A stretch of DNA of 64,000 nucleotides, taken from positions 62,001-126,000 of the forward strand of contig NZ_JACHYJ010000001.1 in assembly GCF_014192745.1 (NCBI RefSeq). Reading direction: 5' to 3'. The notes beneath the pieces were generated by a model. It was not told the DNA's origin and searched no databases. It saw only the letters and a list, made by a program, of their open reading frames with translations. Source of the stretch: Luteimonas sp. RC10 (lineage in GTDB: Bacteria; Pseudomonadota; Gammaproteobacteria; Xanthomonadales; Xanthomonadaceae). Position numbers and translations under genes: made by a program. How positions within the stretch are numbered: the stretch's first letter is position 1; every line of letters starts with the position of its first letter. Of the stretch, positions 22,668 through 30,809 are shown piece after piece.

Positions 22668-23147
22668 ATGATCAGGACTTTCGCACACGACGACATGGAA
22701 GCCGTCCTCGACATCTGGCTGCGGGCATCCGTCCGCGCCCATGACTTCGTACCGCCCGACTTCTGGCAGGGCCAGCTCGAGGCCATGCGCACTCAGTACC
22801 TCCCGGCCGCCGACGTCCATGTGTTCGAGTACGCGGCGACCGTCGCCGGCTTCAGTGCGCTGGTCGAGGATCGACTGGCCGCGCTGTTCGTCGCACCGGA
22901 GCGACAGGGTCAGGGCATCGGCACGGCGTTGTTGCGGCATGCCCAGCAACGCAGATCGAGCCTGGAACTGTCGGTGTACGCATCCAATGCGCCCAGCATC
23001 GCGTTCTACCAGTCACATGGGTTCTCGATCGTGGGACACACCGTCGATGCCACCACGGGCCAGGACGAGTACACGATGCGATGGATGCATCCGGAAGCAT
23101 CGCGCCAGGCCACGCCGGCCGCGGCCCCGTTCGATTCCACCCGTTGA
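22668..23147 (+). CDS. GNAT family N-acetyltransferase
   Basis: The 159-residue product shows the GNAT fold. Motif A is LFVAPERQGQGIGTALLRHA near residues 73-92, and motif B is YASNAPSIAFYQSHGFSIVG, which ends in the usual glycine turn. The N-terminus (MIRTFAHDDMEAVLDIWLRA) resembles YjaB-like small-molecule acetyltransferases. The substrate cannot be told. The C-terminal 20 residues are low-complexity. It starts 158 nt after doc and is followed at 17 nt by the CMD-domain gene. Confidence 0.85.
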   Translation: MIRTFAHDDMEAVLDIWLRASVRAHDFVPPDFWQGQLEAMRTQYLPAADVHVFEYAATVAGFSALVEDRLAALFVAPERQGQGIGTALLRHAQQRRSSLELSVYASNAPSIAFYQSHGFSIVGHTVDATTGQDEYTMRWMHPEASRQATPAAAPFDSTR

Positions 23148-23164
23148 GCCCCGAAGGAGCCTCG

Positions 23165-23479
23165 ATGCACATATCGCCCGCATTTGCGTTGTTCATGCAG
23201 CAAGCACCGGAGCATGCCCAGGCCTGGCGCCAGGCCGCCGATGCCTTGGGCGCCGCCAGCGCACTGGATGCGAAGACCGCGGACCTGGCCTATCTCGCGG
23301 TCCTGGCCGCCACCGGCAACACCTCGGGCCTGGCGTTCCACGTCCAGTCGGCCAAATCCCACGGTGCCTCGCGGCAGGAAGTCCTGAGCGCGGTGCTGGT
23401 CGGCCTGCCCGCGGCGGGCGCGGTGGTCATCGGCGCCCTCCCCGCCGCCCTGGAGGCCTTTGATGAGCAAGACCAATAA
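23165..23479 (+). CDS. Carboxymuconolactone decarboxylase-like (AhpD fold) protein
   Basis: The 104-residue product is all-helical and resembles the CMD/AhpD family: LDAKTADLAYLAVLAATGN, then FHVQSAKSHGASRQEVLSAV, then LPAAGAVVIGALPAALEAF. The AhpD CxxC redox pair is missing, and Thr-Gly-Asn sits where the first cysteine would be expected. A peroxidase-reducing role is therefore unlikely. The start ATG follows GAAGGAG by 7 nt. It overlaps the next small gene by 17 nt, suggesting co-translation. Confidence 0.75.
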   Translation: MHISPAFALFMQQAPEHAQAWRQAADALGAASALDAKTADLAYLAVLAATGNTSGLAFHVQSAKSHGASRQEVLSAVLVGLPAAGAVVIGALPAALEAFDEQDQ

Positions 23480-23666
23480 AGACTGGCATGCGCAGCACCG
23501 CATGCCCGAGCATGCGACGGCCGAGCAGCGCCTCGCCTGGCATCGGGCCCACGCGGCGGCCTGCGGCTGCCGCCCGCCGCCGCCCGACATCCAGCGGCAG
23601 ATCGAGGCTCGACCGCATGGTCACGTCGACAGCGCCGCACAGACCAAACCAGACCGTTCGTCCTAA
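23463..23666 (+). CDS. Small conserved-looking hypothetical protein
   Basis: The 67-residue product starts MSKTNKDWHAQHRMPEHATA and is rich in His, Ala, Arg and Pro. It contains a single CGC pair (AACGCRPPPPD) that could bind metal with the many histidines. I do not recognise a domain. The ATG at 23463 lies inside the end of the CMD gene; a TTG three bases earlier is possible. The tight overlap and the following ABM gene suggest one transcription unit. Confidence 0.6.
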   Translation: MSKTNKDWHAQHRMPEHATAEQRLAWHRAHAAACGCRPPPPDIQRQIEARPHGHVDSAAQTKPDRSS

Positions 23667-23699
23667 AAGGCGCCGCTGCAACAGCCAGGAGCCCACCGC

Positions 23700-24011
23700 A
23701 TGTACGGATTGATCGGAAAGATGACGCTGGCGCCCGGCCAGCGCGCGCTGGTGGTGTCGACGCTGCTGGACGGCACCCAGGCAATGCCAGGTTGCCTGAG
23801 CTACATCGTGGCCGAGGACCCGTCCGATGCGGATGCGATCTGGGTGACCGAGGTCTGGGTCAGCCAGGCCGATCACCAAGCCTCGCTCGCGCTGCCGGCT
23901 GTGCAGGCGGCCATCGCGAAGGCCCGGCCGCACATCACCGGCTTCGCCGAACGGTTCGAGACGACGCCGCTCGGCGGCTACGGACTGGCTGCCGCCGGCA
24001 GGTCCGGCTGA
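23700..24011 (+). CDS. Antibiotic biosynthesis monooxygenase (ABM) domain protein
   Basis: The 103-residue product is a single dimeric alpha/beta ABM domain. It has MYGLIGKMTLAPGQRALVVS, the central MPGCLSYIVAEDPSDADAIW, and VTEVWVSQADHQASLALPAV. Family members include quinol monooxygenase YgiN and small detoxifying oxygenases acting without cofactor. The substrate is unknown. It follows the small hypothetical gene at 34 nt and lies upstream of a TonB-dependent receptor. No heme-specific (IsdG) residues are evident. Confidence 0.8.
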   Translation: MYGLIGKMTLAPGQRALVVSTLLDGTQAMPGCLSYIVAEDPSDADAIWVTEVWVSQADHQASLALPAVQAAIAKARPHITGFAERFETTPLGGYGLAAAGRSG

Positions 24012-24148
24012 CCGCACACGGCAGGCACAAGATGACCTCGCGTGCGCAGCGGACCCGCCGCGCGCGTTGACAGGGTTTCACCTGCACGCAAGAATTTCGC
24101 GCTTCGGGCCAGCCAGACCGCCACGCCCTCGTCTTGATCGAGGAAGTC

Positions 24149-26254
24149 ATGGTGCGCAGGCGTTGCCGGTTGTTCGTCGCTGTTTCGTTGTCCGTCTGCG
24201 CCGCCGCGCATGCCCAGGACCCCACCGCCCGCACGCTCGACAAGGTCGTCGTCACCGCGTCGCGCACCGGTCAGCTCGCCGAGACCGCGCCGCAGACGGT
24301 GGTGATCATCGATCGCGAGCAGATCGATCAGCAGTTGCGGTTGAGCAGCAACTCGTCGGACGTGTTGTCCAACCTGCTGCCCGCCTACACCCCCAGCCGC
24401 GGCAAGCTGACGGGCAGCGGCGAAACGCTGCGCGGCCGGACGCCGCTGATCCTCGTCGACGGCATCCCGCAGTCCAACCCGCTGCGGCCGACCGGGCGCG
24501 AGGCGCACACGATCGACTACGCGATGGTCGAGCGCATCGAGGTGATCCAGGGCGCCAGTGCGATGAACGGTCTGGGCGCGACCGGCGGCACGATCAATCT
24601 GATTACCCGCCGTCCCGAACCGGGCCAGGTGCAGCAGCACCTGGCGTTGCAGACCACCGCGGCCACCCATCGGGTGGATGACGAGACGATCGGCGTCCGT
24701 GCCGACTACCGGATCAGCGGGATGCAGGGCCAGTGGAGCTACTTGCTGGGCGCCGGTTACGAGGACCAGGGGCTGTGGCTGGACGGCAACGGCACTGCCA
24801 TCGGCACCGATGTCACCCAGGGCGACCTGATGGCGTCGAAGGCCTTTGATGTCCACGCCAAGCTCGGTTACTGGATCGATGCGAATCAGGAACTGCAGTT
24901 CAGTCTCAACCGCTATCGCATCCGCGCCGACGGCGACTACCTCACCGTGCCGGGCGACCGCGCCAGCCGGCGGCCGACGACCTCGGTCCGCGGCACCCCA
25001 CCGGGCACGCCGGCCTGGAACGATGTCTGGACGACCGGGCTGAGCTACACCCACCACGACCTGGCCGGCATGACGTTGCAGGCGATGGTGTTCAACCAGG
25101 AATTCGAAGGCCTGTTCGGCGCCGACCGCTCGTCGAGCTTCCAGGACCCGGAGATCGCGCCGATCGGCACGCTCTACGACCAGTCCCGCTCGCTGGCCTC
25201 CAAATGGGGCGCCAAGACCAGCCTGGGGCGCGACGATCTGCTCGACGGCCGGCTGAAGCTGACCACCGGCATCGATGCGCTGTGGGACAGTGGCGAACAG
25301 GACCTCTACGCGACCGGCCGGACCTACGTGCCCGAGTCAAAGTTCCGCAGCCTCGCCGCGTTCGTGCAGGCCGACTACCGGCTGCTGCCCAAGCTCACGC
25401 TGCAGGGCGGCTGGCGGCACGAGGACGCCAAGCTGCGGATCGACAGTTACCGCACGTTGTACCGCTTCAACCGGGTCGACGTGGAAGGCGGCGAGCTGTC
25501 GTTCCAGCAGTCGCTGCGCAATGTGGGGCTGGTGTATGCGCCGTCCGACACTTTCAACGTCTACACCAGCTACTCAGAGGGCTTCGGCATGCCGGATGTC
25601 GGCCGCGTGCTGCGCGCGATCGACACACCCGGTACGTCGGTCGCCGACCTGCGGTCGCTCGAACCGATCCTCACCCGTAATGCCGAAGTCGGCGCGCGGC
25701 TGCGGACCGGGGCCTGGGACGTGGACGTGAGTGCGTTCCAGTCGCGTTCGGACTTCGGTGCGCGGGTGGTCGCAGTCGATGGCGCCTTCCAGCTGTCGCG
25801 CGAGAAGACCGCGATCGAGGGCGTGGATGCGAGCGTGCGCTATCGCATCGATGAGGCCCATCGCGTCAGCCTGTCCTACGCCTGGACCCGCGCCCGCTAC
25901 GACAGCGACGCCGACGGCCGGCTCGATGCGCGGCTCGACGGCCTGAACGTCGCACCCAACCGGCTGATCGGCACCTGGTCGGCGCAGTGGACGCCGACGC
26001 TGTCGTCGTTCGTCCAGGGCCAGGTCGCCTTCGACCGTAGCTTCGACGACCCGGCCAAGACCTTCGACGGCTACGCGCTGCTCAACGCCGGGCTGGACAT
26101 CGCACTGGCCCGCGGCAGCGTCAGCCTGGGCATCGCCAACCTGCTCGACCGGCAGTACATCAGCTACTACTCGCAGAGCGCGCTGGTCGAGCCGGCGCGC
26201 TACTTCGCCGGTCGCGGCCGCACGGTGACGGTCGGCTATCGGCTGGACTTCTGA
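24149..26254 (+). CDS. TonB-dependent outer membrane receptor
   Basis: The 701-residue product has a short signal peptide (VRRRCRLFVAVSLSVCAAAHA) and a TonB-box-like LDKVVVTAS. A plug domain contains RGRTPLILVDGIPQSNPLRP and VERIEVIQGASAMNGLGATG. The rest is a beta-barrel ending in YFAGRGRTVTVGYRLDF, with the terminal phenylalanine used for outer-membrane insertion. The layout resembles ferric-siderophore receptors, but the ligand cannot be read from sequence. The ATG at 24149 follows GAGGAA by 4-5 nt. An upstream in-frame TTG is less likely. No clear Fur box was seen upstream. Confidence 0.93.
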   Translation: MVRRRCRLFVAVSLSVCAAAHAQDPTARTLDKVVVTASRTGQLAETAPQTVVIIDREQIDQQLRLSSNSSDVLSNLLPAYTPSRGKLTGSGETLRGRTPLILVDGIPQSNPLRPTGREAHTIDYAMVERIEVIQGASAMNGLGATGGTINLITRRPEPGQVQQHLALQTTAATHRVDDETIGVRADYRISGMQGQWSYLLGAGYEDQGLWLDGNGTAIGTDVTQGDLMASKAFDVHAKLGYWIDANQELQFSLNRYRIRADGDYLTVPGDRASRRPTTSVRGTPPGTPAWNDVWTTGLSYTHHDLAGMTLQAMVFNQEFEGLFGADRSSSFQDPEIAPIGTLYDQSRSLASKWGAKTSLGRDDLLDGRLKLTTGIDALWDSGEQDLYATGRTYVPESKFRSLAAFVQADYRLLPKLTLQGGWRHEDAKLRIDSYRTLYRFNRVDVEGGELSFQQSLRNVGLVYAPSDTFNVYTSYSEGFGMPDVGRVLRAIDTPGTSVADLRSLEPILTRNAEVGARLRTGAWDVDVSAFQSRSDFGARVVAVDGAFQLSREKTAIEGVDASVRYRIDEAHRVSLSYAWTRARYDSDADGRLDARLDGLNVAPNRLIGTWSAQWTPTLSSFVQGQVAFDRSFDDPAKTFDGYALLNAGLDIALARGSVSLGIANLLDRQYISYYSQSALVEPARYFAGRGRTVTVGYRLDF

Positions 26255-26357
26255 GGCTCGCGGGCATCGCGCGCGCATCCAATTCCGTGGCGCCGCCTTC
26301 GGCGCCGCATCGCCGATGCGATAGTGTGCGGTTCACGCCGACGCGAGGTTCACTGCG

Positions 26358-26963
26358 ATGCCCTGGATTCCCTTGCTTGTGGCCATGACGCTCAGCGTCG
26401 ACGCCCCCCCGCCTGCACCCGTCGACTGCAGCGTGGATCGCGATGCGATGCTGGCGTTGTCGATCGATGCCTTCGACCAGGACATCAATGGCGGATGGCG
26501 CCCGTTGGGGGAAGGGCGCGGCTGCCATCTTGCTGCCGCTGAGCTGATCGCCGAGTACCGTCGCGTGCATCGACCGGACGGGCACAACCTGCTCGACTGG
26601 CACGAGGCGCAGCTGCGCGCGAAAGGTGGCCAGACTGCGGAGGCGATCGCGCTCATGCGTCGATCCACGCGCGGCGAAGAAGGCGACCGCAGCGGATGGA
26701 ACGCCTATGTCGCCGGCAGCCTCGCCTTCCTGGAAGGCGATCGGGCTGGGCTGCACGCCGCACGCGAGGCGCTTTCGGCCGTGCCGCCGCCTCCGGGCCT
26801 GCAGGCCCGCCCCGGCTTCGTGACCGTCCAGGGCCCCGAGGGTACCCCGATCGAGATTCCATGGCCGCCAAACCTCGACGTGCTCGAGGCGTTCGAGCGC
26901 TGCTTCGGCGATTCCTACCGGCACGCCTACGAAAGCCCGCAGTGCCGCAGGCAGACGCCCTAG
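26358..26963 (+). CDS. Hypothetical exported protein
   Basis: The 201-residue product begins with a short hydrophobic segment (MPWIPLLVAMTLSVDA) that could be a weak signal peptide. A body of helices follows: LIAEYRRVHRPDGHNLLDWH, QLRAKGGQTAEAIALMRRST, and AGSLAFLEGDRAGLHAAREA. The spacing is reminiscent of TPR-like solenoids. Four cysteines (near 24, 57, 176 and 195) could form disulphides in the periplasm. I do not recognise the family. It stands alone, 103 nt after the receptor gene. Confidence 0.7.
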   Translation: MPWIPLLVAMTLSVDAPPPAPVDCSVDRDAMLALSIDAFDQDINGGWRPLGEGRGCHLAAAELIAEYRRVHRPDGHNLLDWHEAQLRAKGGQTAEAIALMRRSTRGEEGDRSGWNAYVAGSLAFLEGDRAGLHAAREALSAVPPPPGLQARPGFVTVQGPEGTPIEIPWPPNLDVLEAFERCFGDSYRHAYESPQCRRQTP

Positions 26964-27070
26964 CGAAAGGCACAGACGCGGACGGGACCACGCGCCTCAC
27001 ACCACTGCGTCAGGCTGCCTGAAGGGCGGCCCGCAAGCGCCGTCGATGCGATGGCCCGCATAATGCCGGC

Positions 27071-28210
27071 ATGCCGCTCCGTCGCCATCCTGTCCAACGT
27101 GCGGTCGCCGCCGTCCTCATCGCCGCCGGCCTGGTCCTGCTCGGCCTGAGTTATGCCCGCTACGGCCTGGCGGCGCAGTCGGGCAGCGTGATGCTCAGCA
27201 TCCTGCCGCTGTTGTTCGCCGGTCTACTGCTCGGACGTCGCGGATTGTGGGCGGCCGCCGCCGCCTACCTGGCGATCCTGTTGCTCGGCGCCCGGACGGA
27301 CGTGCAACACCTCGCGCCGCATGTGCACGGATGGCGCGAGTTCGCCTCGCACCTGCTGCAGCCGGTGCTGGCCAATGCGATCGTCGCGCTGATTCTCGAC
27401 CGGCTGATCCTCAAGTCCGACGTCGCGGCCCGGCGCAACCGCGAGTTGACGCTGATCTGCCGGCACCTCGAGCTCGAGATCCGCGACAAGGAAACCTCGC
27501 AGGCACAGTTGCTGCAATCCCAGCGTATCGATGCATTGGGCAAGCTCGCCGGCAACGTCGCCCACGACTTCAACAATCTGCTTGGCGTGGTGCTGGGATT
27601 CGCGCAACGCGGGCTCGACCATGCCGGGCTCGACGACGCAACGCGACACTGCCTGCAGCGGATCGAGGCCGCAACGCGGCGCGGCCGGACCTTGACCTCG
27701 AAACTGCTGACGCTGGTCCGCAGCGATGTAGCACTGCGCGAGACCTTCGATGCGAACCGGGCACTCGACGAACTGCAGCCGATGCTGCAATCGATCGCCG
27801 GCCCGCGCGTCGAAACCCGGGCCACACTGTGCGAGGACCCGGCATGGGTCCACCTGGATCGCGCAGAGTTCGAGGCCGCGGTGCTCAATCTCGCCAAGAA
27901 CGCAGTCGATGCGATGCCCGGCGGCGGCCGGCTGGCGCTTGCAACCGAGGTGGATGGCGCGGCGGTGCGCCTGCGGCTGGAGGACACCGGCCATGGCATG
28001 TCCGCACAGACGCAGACGCGCATTTTCGAGCCCTTCTTCACCACCAAACCGCGCGAGCGCGGTTCGGGCATCGGCCTGGCGATGGTGCATCGGATCGTGA
28101 CCGAGGCCGGGGGCACGATCGACTGCGACAGCGCCCCGGGGGCGGGCGCACGGTTCGTCCTGCAGTTCCCGCTCCAGGCCAAGCCGTCAGGCCCTGCCGT
28201 CGCGGCGTAG
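27071..28210 (+). CDS. Membrane histidine kinase
   Basis: The 379-residue product has three or four hydrophobic helices in the first 125 residues. A short coiled linker (RELTLICRHLELEIRDKETS) leads into the HisKA H-box LAGNVAHDFNNLLGVVLG with His165. The ATPase domain follows, with N-box NLAKNAVDAMPGGG, G1 LEDTGHGM, F-box FEPFFTTK and G2 GSGIGLAMVHRI. The AHDFNN form of the H-box is common in hybrid-type kinases, but no receiver domain is attached. No response regulator gene is adjacent. It converges on the propeller sensor gene with only 6 nt between stop codons. Confidence 0.92.
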   Translation: MPLRRHPVQRAVAAVLIAAGLVLLGLSYARYGLAAQSGSVMLSILPLLFAGLLLGRRGLWAAAAAYLAILLLGARTDVQHLAPHVHGWREFASHLLQPVLANAIVALILDRLILKSDVAARRNRELTLICRHLELEIRDKETSQAQLLQSQRIDALGKLAGNVAHDFNNLLGVVLGFAQRGLDHAGLDDATRHCLQRIEAATRRGRTLTSKLLTLVRSDVALRETFDANRALDELQPMLQSIAGPRVETRATLCEDPAWVHLDRAEFEAAVLNLAKNAVDAMPGGGRLALATEVDGAAVRLRLEDTGHGMSAQTQTRIFEPFFTTKPRERGSGIGLAMVHRIVTEAGGTIDCDSAPGAGARFVLQFPLQAKPSGPAVAA

Positions 28211-28216
28211 CGGGCG

Positions 28217-30637
28217 TCACCCGAGCGTGTGCCCATCCTGCAGCCGCGCCCGAGCGCGCTCGATCAGCGCATCGTAATCGCCGTCCTCCCCACGTCGTTC
28301 GCGCGTGGCCCACAGCAAGCACAGCAGCCCCGCCAGGCTCGCGGCCAGCCAGATCCAGTCGCGGCGGTACCATGGGATGGGACGCAGGAAGCGCAGCGTC
28401 ACCGGCTCCGACCACCCGCCGTCGAAGTAGCGCGCCTGCGCCTCGAAGCGCAGTTCGCCCCAAGGGACATCGGGCAACAACACGCTGCGCCCCGCGTCCG
28501 CCTCGACCCACTCCGCCCCCTCGCCGACGCGGTAGCGCATGCGGGTGCGTTCGGGATCGGCCAGGCCGATGACCCCGACCACGATCTCCAGGTTGGCGGC
28601 ATCCACGCCCAGCGTGGGCAGCGCATACGGGTCGAGCGGGCGCCCGGACAACGTGACCCGATCGACATAGGGCCGGGGTGGGTAGCGCGCGGCGACGTCC
28701 AGGCGGCCAGGCTCGACCCATCCGAAGCCGCGCATCATCGCGAACGCCTTGTTGCCCTGGGCATCGATGTGGCAGGCGGAGAACGTGACCCCGTTGAACT
28801 CCACCGGGTCGAGCCCCTCGGCCGCGCCGATCGTGCGCAGACGCGGACCGCTCGCGTCGATCGGACGCTCGAGCAGCACCGACAATCCCGCATTGCCGGC
28901 CATCCAGAAGCGGCCGCGACGGTCAGTCAGGATGCACGACACCGTATCGTCGGACAGGCCATCGGCGGTGGTGTAGCGCCGCATCCGACCCTGGTGGATG
29001 TGCACCAGCCCGCCGCCGTAGGTGCCGACCCACAAGCCGTCCTCGCCGTCGTGCACGGCGCGCGCGAACGCCGGCAGGCCGTCGGACGCAGTCCACTGCT
29101 CGACGACGACATCGTCGCGCACCCGGAACACGCCCCGATCGCCCACCACCCAGATGCCGCCGGCATGCGCATCGGCCAGTCGCGCGACATTGACGTCGGC
29201 GACGCCCGGAATCGCGTGCGCCGCCTGCACCGTGCCGTCTGCGTCGATGTCCAGCCGGCGTACGCCCTGCGATGACCCCGCCCACCAGGTGCCGTCGCGC
29301 GACCGCCAGATGCCCAGCATCTTGGCGCCCGGCCACTGCCAGGCCAGCTCCAGGCGCCCGTCGCGCAGCCGGCCCAGGCCGCCGGTCGAGCTGCCGATCC
29401 ACAGCGTGGCCTGCGCGGCGTCGTAGAACAGGCTCGCGGTGCAGGCGTCCTGCATCGCGTCCTCGAGCGGCAGGCGTGTGACCTCGCCCGAGGGCGCCCG
29501 GTACCACAGCCCTTCGCAGCCGAAGCCCAGCCACAGGCCGCCGCGCCCATCGTCCTCGACCACGCGGCCGGGCGCACGGCCGCCGAATCCGGGCGCATGC
29601 AGCATCGCCACGTCACGGGGCCGCAGCCGCCACAGGCCGTGCGTCGGCGTGCCGATCCAGGTGTTGCCCAAGCCGTCGGGATGCACGGTCGCCGCATGCA
29701 GCGTCGAGGCGCCCGACACGGGATGCTCCCGACCGGCGTCGTCGAGCATGCGCAGCCCGTGGACGTCGTCGGACAGGAAGACTCGGCCGTCGCCCGCCGT
29801 GCCCAGCCGGGTATCGAGAGGCAGCGCGCTGCGCACACGCGTCCACTCGCCGGTCGCGGGCCGATGGCGATACAGCATCCGGTCGTGGGTGACCAGCCAC
29901 AGCAGCCCTGGCGAGGCGGCCAGGTGGCGCACGGTCCGCCCTTCGGGCAGGCGCACGGGCGCCACGCCCTGCGGGCCCAGCCGCCACAGGCCGTCGTCGC
30001 CGCCGGCATAGACCGTGTCCTCGCCCGGCAACTGCGCCGACGCCAGCAACGCACGCGCACCGAGGAAGCGTTCGGCCTGCAGCGAGCGCATGTCGATCCG
30101 ATAGATGCCCTGCGCGCCCTGCGCCCAGAGCGTGCGGTCGTCGACGGGCAGCAGACGGTCGATCTGGCAGCGCCCTTCGCACAGCCGCAGATGCCGGAAG
30201 CGGCCGCGCTCAAGCAGACTGATGCCCGCATCCTGGGTACCGATCCATAGCCGGCCCTGGCGGTCCTCGTGCAGCGACAGGATGCGATTGCTCGCGGGGC
30301 CCAGGCCATGGTCGCCGCCATGGACATGGTCGACCGAGCCGTAGACGCGGAAATCGCGCCCGTCGAACCGTACCAGCCCGCCGAAGGTCCCCAGCCACAG
30401 GAACCCGTCGCGGCTCTGCACGATGGCGTTGACGCTGACCTGCGGCAGGCCCTCGGCATCACCGTAGTGGCGCAGCGCATTGCCATAGGTCGGATCGAGC
30501 GGACCGGGCAGCGCGAACGCCGGCAGCCCCATGGCTACCAACGCCCAGGCCAGCCACATGCGCATCCATCGCCGCAGCAGGTGCCGCGGGCGGACGGGTG
30601 CGCTGGATGGGCACGGGGCGGGCGGCGACGATCGCAT
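28217..30637 (-). CDS. Two-component-type beta-propeller sensor lacking an output domain
   Basis: The product (806 residues from 30637, or 782 from the ATG at 30565, whose MRMWLAWALVAMGLPAFA is a good signal peptide) is periplasmic. Many propeller repeats are visible, such as SRDGFLWLGTFGGLVRFDG, DRQGRLWIGTQDAGISLLE, GLGNTWIGTPTHGLWRL and GEDGLWVGTYGGGLVHI. A Y_Y_Y domain (WGELRFEAQARYFDGGWSEP) and one membrane helix (WIWLAASLAGLLCLLW) follow. Proteins of this kind normally continue into a kinase, GGDEF or LuxR/HTH domain. Here only about 30 residues follow the helix before the stop. Either start is possible. It resembles a sensor whose signalling half is missing or supplied in trans. Confidence 0.88.
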   Translation of the reverse strand: MRSSPPAPCPSSAPVRPRHLLRRWMRMWLAWALVAMGLPAFALPGPLDPTYGNALRHYGDAEGLPQVSVNAIVQSRDGFLWLGTFGGLVRFDGRDFRVYGSVDHVHGGDHGLGPASNRILSLHEDRQGRLWIGTQDAGISLLERGRFRHLRLCEGRCQIDRLLPVDDRTLWAQGAQGIYRIDMRSLQAERFLGARALLASAQLPGEDTVYAGGDDGLWRLGPQGVAPVRLPEGRTVRHLAASPGLLWLVTHDRMLYRHRPATGEWTRVRSALPLDTRLGTAGDGRVFLSDDVHGLRMLDDAGREHPVSGASTLHAATVHPDGLGNTWIGTPTHGLWRLRPRDVAMLHAPGFGGRAPGRVVEDDGRGGLWLGFGCEGLWYRAPSGEVTRLPLEDAMQDACTASLFYDAAQATLWIGSSTGGLGRLRDGRLELAWQWPGAKMLGIWRSRDGTWWAGSSQGVRRLDIDADGTVQAAHAIPGVADVNVARLADAHAGGIWVVGDRGVFRVRDDVVVEQWTASDGLPAFARAVHDGEDGLWVGTYGGGLVHIHQGRMRRYTTADGLSDDTVSCILTDRRGRFWMAGNAGLSVLLERPIDASGPRLRTIGAAEGLDPVEFNGVTFSACHIDAQGNKAFAMMRGFGWVEPGRLDVAARYPPRPYVDRVTLSGRPLDPYALPTLGVDAANLEIVVGVIGLADPERTRMRYRVGEGAEWVEADAGRSVLLPDVPWGELRFEAQARYFDGGWSEPVTLRFLRPIPWYRRDWIWLAASLAGLLCLLWATRERRGEDGDYDALIERARARLQDGHTLG

Positions 30638-30809
30638 CGCCAGGACGTGGACAACAGGCAGGATCAATCCCCCGAAGGATGCTTCGGGCGCAGCTGGCCC
30701 GTTCGGCGCGCAGAGCGTACCGCATGGCGCACCGCGCGTTCGAAACGCATGGCTAACAATCCACCGCCTACCATCCGGCCAGCCGCCGGGCGCGGTGGAA
30801 AGGACGCGG

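Noticed and set aside
27071-30637. Histidine kinase and propeller protein as one frameshifted hybrid sensor
   Set aside because: They lie on opposite strands and converge, so a simple frameshift cannot join them; only an inversion could.
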